This document shows positions 57,081 to 64,000 of a stretch of 64,000 nucleotides of DNA, piece by piece (the first letter of the stretch is position 1; the number at the start of each line of letters is the position of its first letter). The stretch spans positions 372,001-436,000 of the forward strand of contig NZ_JACHWY010000002.1 of the NCBI RefSeq assembly GCF_014191715.1. Direction: 5' to 3'. A program made the translations under genes and the position numbers. The notes under the pieces were generated by a model. It did no database searches. It had not been told where the DNA came from and saw only the letters and a list, made by a program, of their open reading frames with translations. The DNA comes from Litorivivens lipolytica (lineage in GTDB: Bacteria > Pseudomonadota > Gammaproteobacteria > Pseudomonadales > Spongiibacteraceae).

Positions 57081-57141
57081 CCTGCTTTTGATTAGAGCGG
57101 AGAGACACAACCTCCGTGTCCAATGACTCTAGCTTGCCCTT

Positions 57142-57906
57142 ATGGGCCAGATAATTTTGGAACCTACTATGACCCCAGTACAGTATTTGGAAGGGAAACT
57201 AAAAACTGCGCGAGAGTTTAGCGAGTTAGAAAGCCTCGTACCTAGTTGTGAGTCACCTCAGATTGATCCACGTTTGGTCTGTCTATTGCGACCCAACTCT
57301 GAGTTATCTGAAACCTATTCTCGCCTTCGTTTAGCGCTGGAGAATAGCTTCACAGAACAGGAGGGTGCGGTACTGGGCATAACCAGCGCCTCAGCCCATG
57401 ACGGTAAAACTCTTACGGCAATCAACGTTGCCAGCGCTCTCGCCAGTGGGCCTGACAATCGCGTGCTATTGGTAGATTTGGTGCTAAGGCCTGCCTCCAG
57501 ACGGGTGGCCGATTACCTCAACTTCAACAACAATGACGCATCCGGCATAACCGAATGGCTGGATAACTCGGAACTCTCGTATGTTGAGCCCCAGCTTCGT
57601 TACCTCAGGCCATACAATCTGCATATTTTGACCGCGGGGAAAGCTGCTAAGGCGCCTTATGAAGTCCTTAAATCAAAACGGCTGATGCGATTTTTCGAAA
57701 CTGCCCGTAAACGCTTTGACTTTATCATCGTAGACACCCCAAAGGTCCTCAACCTACCCGATACGGAGTTGATATCTCGGCTGCTGGATAAGTTTGTTCT
57801 GGTGGTCCGCGCGAATAAAACCAAACGCCGGGAGCTTGAAGAGACTTTGAGTCTGATGTCACCGGACAAAGTTGCCGGGCTAGTATTCAACGACAACGGC
57901 CGATAG
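57142..57906 (+). CDS. CpsD/CapB-like tyrosine-kinase-type ATPase (atypical)
   Basis: 254-aa soluble BY-kinase-like ATPase, the cytoplasmic partner of the chain-length protein. Walker A SASAHDGKTLTA (~82), Walker B IIVDTPKV (~196). Walker A' reads VDLVLRPAS, so the second Asp of the usual DxDxR is Val. The C-terminus ends FNDNGR without a tyrosine cluster. Autophosphorylation on a Tyr tail is therefore not expected; it may act as an ATPase switch only. Start could also be the ATG at 57169. Confidence 0.85.
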   Translation: MGQIILEPTMTPVQYLEGKLKTAREFSELESLVPSCESPQIDPRLVCLLRPNSELSETYSRLRLALENSFTEQEGAVLGITSASAHDGKTLTAINVASALASGPDNRVLLVDLVLRPASRRVADYLNFNNNDASGITEWLDNSELSYVEPQLRYLRPYNLHILTAGKAAKAPYEVLKSKRLMRFFETARKRFDFIIVDTPKVLNLPDTELISRLLDKFVLVVRANKTKRRELEETLSLMSPDKVAGLVFNDNGR

Positions 57907-57977
57907 CAGATAAAAGCGACCTACCGATAACGCCCAATGATCAAGCCTCAGATTTACTGTAACGGATACCAATAGTT

Positions 57978-59123
57978 ATGCTTTCACGTCGACCAGCCCG
58001 GCGTACCCTGTTGATTGGTTCGGGCTCATTAATGGAAAGGCTGCTCACCGAAAGCAAAATTTTACAGGGTGAGCAGTATGCTATCACTGGCGCCGTGGCT
58101 AGCAAGCAAGGCGTAGCTGAATGGCAAGGCTTGCCAATCGTCGGCACGATATATGATCTCCCTGCTATCGCAAAGCAGCATACACCCGATGTAATAATTG
58201 TAGGTGACGTTTTGGATGTCGGGCGCGACGGGCATAAATCCCGCGAAAGGTTCAATCATTTCCTGCTTGAAGCAAAACTGTTTCACAATGTCCACATAGA
58301 ATCGGTGGCGAGTGTCTATGAGCGTCTGACCGGAAAACTCCCGATCGAAGCCTATGCACCCGAGGACATTCTGAGGGGGCCTGACTACCACGATCACCAC
58401 ATCTCCGATTTCATCGAACGCCTAGTGAGCAGCGTAGCCTCCGGTCTTGCACTGCTGCTGCTGTTTCCGTTTCTACTGATACTCGGTGTTCTGGTCAGAC
58501 TGGACTCCGATGGCCCTGCGCTCTTCGTACAGGAAAGAGTAGGGCTAAATGGCAGGCGTTTTAAACTTTTCAAGTTCAGGACCATGAGGCCGTCAATCGC
58601 TGAACATACCGAATGGGCCCGCGACAATTGCGAACGTATCACGGCCCTTGGAGGATGGCTAAGACGTTTTCGGCTGGATGAGCTTCCACAGTTCATCAAT
58701 GTTCTGCGGGGCGATATGAACCTGGTTGGCCCTCGCCCACACCCGGCATCAAACTTTGAACTGTTCGCGCTTACATCGAGAAATACGCCGGAGTCCGGAA
58801 GCGAAATACCTTTCTACCAGCTTCGCTGCTCAGTCAGGCCGGGTATCACCGGCTGGGCGCAGGTCCGGTACCGCTACGCCAACAACCTCGACGAAGAAAT
58901 AGAAAAGCTGCGCTACGACCTCTACTACATCCGTCACCGCTCGGTGTACTTAAACATTCGGATACTGTTTGCCACCATCGCTACCATCATCAAAGGACAT
59001 GGTGTCGCAGGCAAACCAGTTGCTACGCCATCCTACAAAAGCAACAGCAACGATAACGGTTTCGCCGCTCATTCTGAATCTGGCACAAACAACACTGACT
59101 CGACCTCCAAGGCAGTTTCCTAA
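57978..59123 (+). CDS. Undecaprenyl-phosphate sugar-1-phosphate transferase (WcaJ-like)
   Basis: 381-aa initiating glycosyltransferase that loads the first sugar-1-phosphate on undecaprenyl phosphate at the inner membrane. A Rossmann-like CoA-binding region (~8-125; LLIGSGSLMERLL), one membrane helix (~150-172) and the bacterial sugar-transferase domain: KLFKFRTMRPS, LRRFRLDELPQFINVLRGDM, LVGPRPH and RPGITGWAQVRYRY. Lacks the four N-terminal helices of full WcaJ. Ser/Asn-rich C-terminal tail. Sugar not predictable. Confidence 0.92.
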   Translation: MLSRRPARRTLLIGSGSLMERLLTESKILQGEQYAITGAVASKQGVAEWQGLPIVGTIYDLPAIAKQHTPDVIIVGDVLDVGRDGHKSRERFNHFLLEAKLFHNVHIESVASVYERLTGKLPIEAYAPEDILRGPDYHDHHISDFIERLVSSVASGLALLLLFPFLLILGVLVRLDSDGPALFVQERVGLNGRRFKLFKFRTMRPSIAEHTEWARDNCERITALGGWLRRFRLDELPQFINVLRGDMNLVGPRPHPASNFELFALTSRNTPESGSEIPFYQLRCSVRPGITGWAQVRYRYANNLDEEIEKLRYDLYYIRHRSVYLNIRILFATIATIIKGHGVAGKPVATPSYKSNSNDNGFAAHSESGTNNTDSTSKAVS

Positions 59124-59138
59124 CAAAGGATCTTTGTC

Positions 59139-60488
59139 ATGAACGAAATCGCACAAACATCGCCGCTCACTGGCGAATTCACCTACGTTGACTTGCTCGA
59201 AAAAATCCAACTAAAAGAAGCAGCTGTCTCTGTGGTCGGACAGGGCTACGTTGGTCTTCCGCTCGCTGTGGCATTTGCACAATCCGGATTCCAGGTTAAC
59301 GGGCTCGATATCGACGCTGAACGCGTGAGCCGTCTCCGGCAGTGCGACGCGAACAGCCCTGACATCGAAGATAGTGAACTGGCGCGGCTGAGTACCTCCG
59401 GGCACTATAAGCCCTCCGGGGATTTTTCCCTTCTGTGCGAAAGCGACGTAATCTTAATCTGTGTACCAACACCGCTAAGAAAGTCCAAAGACCCGGATAT
59501 ATCCTACGTCATCGACGTCGCAGAAACCCTTGCGATAACTCTGTCTCCCGGAAAATTGATCATTCTGGAATCGACAACCTACCCTGGCACAACGGAGGAG
59601 GTACTGCTGCCACTGTTCGAAGACAAGGGGCTGGTGTGCGGCAGGGACTTCTTTCTGGCGTTCTCACCGGAAAGGATAGATCCGGGTAACAAGCAGTACA
59701 GTGTAAGCGAAATACCCAAGGTTACGGGTGGTGTAACCAAACAGTGTACAACTTTGGCTGCAGCCCTCTACCGGCAGATTGTCGACCATGTCGTAGAGGT
59801 ATCATCACCCAAGGTAGCGGAATTAGCGAAGCTCTATGAGAACGTATTCCGAAGTGTAAATATTGCTCTCGCCAATGAGTTTTCAATCATGTGCCGGGAG
59901 CTCAACATCTGCTCTCGGGAGGTAATTGATGCGGCCGCCAGCAAGCCCTTTGGCTTCATGCCCTTCTATCCCGGTCCCGGCATCGGCGGGCATTGCATTC
60001 CAGTCGACCCGGCTTATCTTGCTTGGAAAATGCGCTTCAGCAACTACCAGGCCAGGTTTATCCCACTGGCAGAGGAAATCAATCAATCCATGCCGGGGCA
60101 CGTCGTAAAGCTTGTCAACGAGTCCCTGAACAGGCGCAAGCGCTGCGTAAACGGTGCCCGCATACTCGCTCTGGGCGTCGCTTACAAAGCAGGTGTCGGC
60201 GATATACGCGAATCCCCTGCACTGGGAATACTCAATACACTGATTTGTAGCGGCGCCGAAATTTCGTATATCGACCCCTATGTGCCCTCTATTGATATTG
60301 CCGGAATCCATTTTTTGTCGTCGAATCTCACTAGCGATCTGCTGGAGAAAACCGATTGCATACTCATACTCACTGACCATCCGAGCTTCGACTACACGAC
60401 AATACTGGATTCCGGAAAGCTGGTGGTTGATACCCGCGATGCAACCTGGGGCTATCGGGCAGATGCTGGGCAGGTGGTGCGTTTGTGA
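59139..60488 (+). CDS. UDP-sugar 6-dehydrogenase (WbpA/WecC-type nucleotide-sugar dehydrogenase)
   Basis: 449-aa NAD-dependent dehydrogenase that turns a UDP-hexosamine into the uronic acid, giving the polymer negative charge. GQGYVGLPLAVAFAQSG (~38), the central PSIDPGN-type stretch (FSPERIDPGN), and the catalytic Cys in GIGGHCIPVDPAYL (~285); C-terminal UDP-binding domain with ALGVAYKAGVGDIRESPA. The motif set matches UDP-GlcNAc/ManNAc dehydrogenases better than UDP-glucose dehydrogenases. Stop overlaps the next GTG. Confidence 0.92.
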   Translation: MNEIAQTSPLTGEFTYVDLLEKIQLKEAAVSVVGQGYVGLPLAVAFAQSGFQVNGLDIDAERVSRLRQCDANSPDIEDSELARLSTSGHYKPSGDFSLLCESDVILICVPTPLRKSKDPDISYVIDVAETLAITLSPGKLIILESTTYPGTTEEVLLPLFEDKGLVCGRDFFLAFSPERIDPGNKQYSVSEIPKVTGGVTKQCTTLAAALYRQIVDHVVEVSSPKVAELAKLYENVFRSVNIALANEFSIMCRELNICSREVIDAAASKPFGFMPFYPGPGIGGHCIPVDPAYLAWKMRFSNYQARFIPLAEEINQSMPGHVVKLVNESLNRRKRCVNGARILALGVAYKAGVGDIRESPALGILNTLICSGAEISYIDPYVPSIDIAGIHFLSSNLTSDLLEKTDCILILTDHPSFDYTTILDSGKLVVDTRDATWGYRADAGQVVRL

Positions 60489-61792
60489 CTGCTTTACCAC
60501 AGACACCATGGTGGCGGGACGATGCCCCAGAGGTTTTGGACAAGACACTGGTGGCCTGCAATCTCCGTTCAGCGCCGGGATCGCCAGTGGCCTTCTGGGC
60601 GCTTATCGCGTTTGCCTTTGTGCTGCTGCTTGCACCGCAAAACTATATCCCGGCGCTGGCGCCCCTGCGCATCGCGCTGCTGGCTGCGGCCGTTTCCATC
60701 GCCGCTCATATACTAAACCGACTTAAGGCCAAACGCCCCATCATTGAACTGGAACCCGCGATTGTTACGCTGTTCTACTTTCTTTGCTGGACAATTCTGA
60801 CAATCCCGTTCTCCCAATGGCCCGGCGGTAGTGTCGCCTTCCTGATGGAGCTCTACCTAAAGACGGTGATCGTCTTTATCCTGCTAACTCAGGTACTCGA
60901 TACGCCGGATCGACTTATGCGCCTGACCTCCGCTCTAGTCCTTATGGCTATTCCAATGGCAGGCACCACGGTGTCTAACTTTATGGCAGGTGCTTACGCG
61001 GTCGACGGCAATCGTGTGGCGGGTTACTTAGCAGGCCTTACCGAAAATCCGAACGACATGGCACTGATGCTGAATCTGCTTTTGCCGCTGGCAATTGCAC
61101 TCGCAATAGACGCTGACAAAAGGCTGCCGAAGCTAATTTACTTTGCGGTTTCGGTGCTTATCGTACTCGGTGTTATCTCAACTTTCTCTAGAGGAGGCTT
61201 TCTTACCCTCATCACGATCGGCCTGTGCTATGGCTGGTCCATGAAGAAATACCTGAGTCAGTTTTTGCTGCCGGTAATCGTCATTTTCGGCATCGGCGGA
61301 GCTTCGCTACTACCCGATGACTATATAAACCGCATTTCGACGATTACCAGTATTGAAAGCGACGAAACAGGTTCCGCGCAGGTTAGGCTGCACGATATGA
61401 AGAGCGCGATGAAGCACGCCATTACCCACCCCTTGATAGGATCGGGTGTCGGCATGAACGAGCTGACCATGAATGACATCAGAGGAGAAACCTGGACAGA
61501 AATCCACAACGTCTACTTGCAGATTTTGCTGGAGCTCGGTGCGCCGGGTCTGATCCTTTACCTTATGTTGCTCAAGAGAGCCTTCGGCGCCACACGATGC
61601 GCCACTACGGAGGGTCAACCGCACCCGCTGGCGCCACTTAAGCGGGGCTTGCGCATCAGCCTGATCGCATTCTGTGTCGCCGCGCTATTTCATCCGGTTG
61701 CCTACCACTTCTACTTCTACATAATCGCCGGAATAGCATTCGCCGCAGGACGAATTTCGACAACCGCCGCTTTCGGTGCCGACAATGTTTGA
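60485..61792 (+). CDS. Wzy-like O-antigen/polysaccharide polymerase (O-antigen ligase family)
   Basis: 435-aa integral membrane protein with about eleven helices. O-antigen-ligase-type central motif VAGYLAGLTENPNDMALML (~178) and the periplasmic loop with HPLIGSGVGMNEL and EIHNVYLQILLELGAPG (~335). Likely polymerises lipid-linked repeat units. GTG start overlapping the dehydrogenase stop (GTGA); overlaps the glycosyltransferase gene by 17 bases. Confidence 0.88.
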   Translation: MTALPQTPWWRDDAPEVLDKTLVACNLRSAPGSPVAFWALIAFAFVLLLAPQNYIPALAPLRIALLAAAVSIAAHILNRLKAKRPIIELEPAIVTLFYFLCWTILTIPFSQWPGGSVAFLMELYLKTVIVFILLTQVLDTPDRLMRLTSALVLMAIPMAGTTVSNFMAGAYAVDGNRVAGYLAGLTENPNDMALMLNLLLPLAIALAIDADKRLPKLIYFAVSVLIVLGVISTFSRGGFLTLITIGLCYGWSMKKYLSQFLLPVIVIFGIGGASLLPDDYINRISTITSIESDETGSAQVRLHDMKSAMKHAITHPLIGSGVGMNELTMNDIRGETWTEIHNVYLQILLELGAPGLILYLMLLKRAFGATRCATTEGQPHPLAPLKRGLRISLIAFCVAALFHPVAYHFYFYIIAGIAFAAGRISTTAAFGADNV

Positions 61793-62987
61793 CACTGCGT
61801 CTCGCGGAATCTACACCCGGAAGGTACTCAAAGTCTTGCCCAACTACTGCAAGGGCGGTACCGAAGGACAAGTGCTCAATCTGATCGCCAATCTGGACAA
61901 TCAGTTGTTTGATATCAGTTCAGCTTGTTTTAGCCGAAGCGGAAATATACTGAGTGAGTTTGAGAGTCTCGTTAGCAGTATAACGGAGTACCCGATTAAC
62001 AAGCTCTACCACCCTTTAACACTGCTGAAGCAGCTTCATTTCGCCGCGGATATTCGTAAACAGCAGTATCAAATTGTGCATAGCTACAACTTCTACGCTA
62101 ACTGTTTCTCTATCCCGGCGGCCAAGCTGGCAGGCGTACCCGTTGTCATTGCATCAATCCGCGATCAGGGGGTCTACCTCAGCCCGGCCAAAAAACGCGT
62201 GCAGAAGGTGATATGTAATCTCGCCGATCGGATACTCGTAAATGCGGATTCAATTCGAAGCTGGCTGCTGGAAGAAGGCTATAGCGAGCCCAAAATCACG
62301 GTGATCAAAAACGGCATCGATCTGTCGCTCTACGATTCAAATATGGCTAATCAGAGCATACGAGAAGAGTTCTCAATTCCGCAGGACGCCCCGCTCATCG
62401 TCATGCTCGCGCGCCTTAACCCTCAGAAAGGCTTTGACGACCTTATTGCCGCCGCGGAAAAGCTCAAGCAACGTCATCCGACGGCGTGTTATATGATCGT
62501 CGGTGCAAACAAGATATTAATTGGCGATCAGTACGTCGATGACCAGACCTATCTGAATCAGCTTAAGTCAATGACCGCTAAAGCGGGCGTAGATCACGCC
62601 TTTATCTTTACCGGACATCGACAGGACACCGCAGCAATACTTGCGGCCGCAGATATATCGGTACTGCCATCGCACAGTGAGGGGTTGTCAAATTCAATTC
62701 TCGAATCTATGGCTGCCGGAACGCCAGTAGTTGCAACTCGCGTTGGAGGAACCCCTGAACTCATCCAGCATGGCGCAAATGGATTGCTGATACCGGTAAA
62801 ATCGCCGGACTTACTTGCTCAAGCGCTCGATACCCTGATAACGGATTCTGCTCTCAGACAAGCACTAGGCGCAAAGGGCCGGTGTACCGCCGAGAGGGAA
62901 TATTCCATCGAAAAGACCGCTCGCGATACCAGCGTACTGTATCTATCGGAGTTAGACAGGGCGTGCCCCTCGCTGGCTCGGCTCTAG
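61776..62987 (+). CDS. Glycosyltransferase family 4
   Basis: 403-aa GT-B glycosyltransferase. N-terminal acceptor domain with LPNYCKGGTEGQVLNLI; C-terminal nucleotide-sugar domain with VIKNGIDLSLYD (~180), ARLNPQKGFDDLI (~205) and the EX7E-type HSEGLSNSILESMAAGTPVVATRVGGTPEL (~300). Extends the repeat unit; the donor sugar is not predictable. GTG start at 61776 or ATG at 61785, both inside the end of the polymerase gene. Confidence 0.92.
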   Translation: MPTMFDTASRGIYTRKVLKVLPNYCKGGTEGQVLNLIANLDNQLFDISSACFSRSGNILSEFESLVSSITEYPINKLYHPLTLLKQLHFAADIRKQQYQIVHSYNFYANCFSIPAAKLAGVPVVIASIRDQGVYLSPAKKRVQKVICNLADRILVNADSIRSWLLEEGYSEPKITVIKNGIDLSLYDSNMANQSIREEFSIPQDAPLIVMLARLNPQKGFDDLIAAAEKLKQRHPTACYMIVGANKILIGDQYVDDQTYLNQLKSMTAKAGVDHAFIFTGHRQDTAAILAAADISVLPSHSEGLSNSILESMAAGTPVVATRVGGTPELIQHGANGLLIPVKSPDLLAQALDTLITDSALRQALGAKGRCTAEREYSIEKTARDTSVLYLSELDRACPSLARL

Positions 62988-62997
62988 ACGATCACGT

Positions 62998-64000
62998 ATG
63001 GTTAATAGCGCCTTCGAACTAGGACCGCACGCACCAATACCGGACGCTCGAGAGCTAACGAATCCTGTATTCTCGACCGAGCTGATCGACGGTAAGGCAC
63101 TGCTGAAGCGCTATGCTTCCCAGTTACAAGAGCTCATCAGCAATGCAATAGAGCCTAATATTTGCTACGAGCCGTGGTTTATGGCATCAGCGATCAAGTA
63201 TCTAGGTGAAGAAAGCTGCCCCGTGTTTATCGCCATTTCGATAACCTCCCCAGAAAAAGACAATACGCTGCTGTGTGGACTAATTCCGATATGCTTCAAA
63301 AAGCGCTATCGTGGGGTTCCTGTCCGAACGATCACCCTGTGGCAGCACGACCACTGCTTTAATGCTACTCCTGTAATACATCTGGATTTCGCCAGACAAT
63401 GCGCCGACCAAGTCCTGCGCTGGTTTAAACGTGATTGTTCGGCATCGGTCATGGCGTTTAATCTGATCTCCGCCAGGAACACTTTCATTGAAAGCTTTAT
63501 CGATCATCTTTGCAGCTCGCCGTTGCGTAGCCGATGCTGGTACTACGATCGAGGCTGCGCCATTAAAGCCCGACAGCGAAACGCGTCCTGCATCAACCAA
63601 TTATCGAAGAAGACACTCAGCGAAGATCGCCGTCGCTTAAAGCGTCTGTCGGAACTAGGCAAAACAAGCTGGACTCAGTATGAGAGCAATGACGATATAG
63701 AGCAGTGGATTGTGGAGTTCATTTTTCTTGAATCCTCGGGCTGGAAGGGAGAAAGCAATACGGCAATTGCCTCGTCCAGAAAGGACGATAACTTTTTCAG
63801 AGCGATCATGCACGCAGCCCATCGTGAAAATAGGTTGAGAATTCTTGCGCTAAGATTGGATGGTAAAGCGATCGCAATAATTATAGTGTTTGTTTCCCAC
63901 CGGATCGCACATACCTATAAAGTCGCCTTCGACGAGGACTATCGACAGTGCGCACCGGGAGTGATGGCCAATATTGAGCTGCTTCGTCGAGCGGATAAGT
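62998..64000 (+). CDS. CelD/BcsL-like GNAT (FemAB-fold) protein, cut by the right edge
   Basis: Open frame of at least 334 codons starting ATG GTT AAT AGC 10 bases after the glycosyltransferase stop; no stop before the window end. The N-terminal half contains FEPN/CYEPWFMASAIKYL; the second half has the Acetyltransf_6 signature LSEDRRRLKRLSELG, then FIFLESSGWKGES and VAFDEDYRQCAPGVM, as in CelD/BcsL and FemAB-like proteins of exopolysaccharide loci. Probably acylates the polysaccharide or a precursor. Product incomplete, so length and exact subfamily are open. Confidence 0.8.
   Translation, partial: MVNSAFELGPHAPIPDARELTNPVFSTELIDGKALLKRYASQLQELISNAIEPNICYEPWFMASAIKYLGEESCPVFIAISITSPEKDNTLLCGLIPICFKKRYRGVPVRTITLWQHDHCFNATPVIHLDFARQCADQVLRWFKRDCSASVMAFNLISARNTFIESFIDHLCSSPLRSRCWYYDRGCAIKARQRNASCINQLSKKTLSEDRRRLKRLSELGKTSWTQYESNDDIEQWIVEFIFLESSGWKGESNTAIASSRKDDNFFRAIMHAAHRENRLRILALRLDGKAIAIIIVFVSHRIAHTYKVAFDEDYRQCAPGVMANIELLRRADK

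Overview
The window is a gene-dense chromosomal segment of a Gram-negative gammaproteobacterium. Evidence for this: several lipobox lipoproteins, a TonB-dependent receptor, MlaA and a FimV-like protein, a BirA-type biotin operator, SrkA, and an AidB-type flavoprotein. The order gltB-gltD-hemE, and comF near bioB-F-H-C-D followed by large acyl-CoA dehydrogenases, recalls Pseudomonas. The fused BioH-BioC protein, HMG-CoA reductase and marine-type accessory genes fit better with a Cellvibrionales-like marine relative. That placement is inference; no rRNA or tRNA gene is present to test it.

Left part (1-16 kb), core metabolism: the 3' two thirds of gltB, then gltD and hemE. Small housekeeping genes on both strands follow: a DUF4136 lipoprotein, tag, an M48 lipoprotein, cysE, a TrmB-like methyltransferase, a hexapeptide acyltransferase, srkA and comF. 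Next is the biotin operon bioB-bioF-bioHC-bioD. A BirA operator covers its promoter and also the start codon of divergent comF.

Middle (16-31.5 kb): aidB and two tandem FadE-like acyl-CoA dehydrogenases (fatty-acid oxidation), a DUF3094 membrane peptide, a diguanylate cyclase with an intact I-site, a trypsin-like lipoprotein, a LysM/FimV-like envelope protein, an overlapping mlaA-MMPL lipid-transport pair, an HTH protein and an orphan MshEN protein that may bind c-di-GMP.

31.5-48.6 kb: an Lrp/AsnC regulator divergent from leuA, with a dyad operator and a strongly foldable, unrecognised leader RNA between them. Then come indolepyruvate ferredoxin oxidoreductase and a leucine-type dehydrogenase (amino-acid deamination and oxidative decarboxylation), a solitary class I-like HMG-CoA reductase, the formaldehyde detoxification pair frmA-fghA, a DUF1295 membrane reductase overlapping a TonB-dependent receptor gene, a second-type EF-G and a DUF1214 protein.

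48.9-64 kb: an exopolysaccharide locus, by eye more A+T rich than the rest. It has a formyltransferase-like/GINT1-like protein, an OafA-type acyltransferase, a NusG/RfaH-like antiterminator, an outer-membrane barrel, Wza-like lipoprotein, Wzz-like chain-length protein, BY-kinase-like ATPase, WcaJ-like initiating transferase, UDP-aminosugar dehydrogenase, Wzy-like polymerase, a GT4 glycosyltransferase and a CelD/FemAB-like protein cut by the right edge. Together they can build a lipid-linked acidic repeat unit, polymerise it and export it; no flippase is seen inside the window.

The best candidates for something undescribed are the leuA leader RNA, the atypical polysaccharide locus and the orphan MshEN protein.
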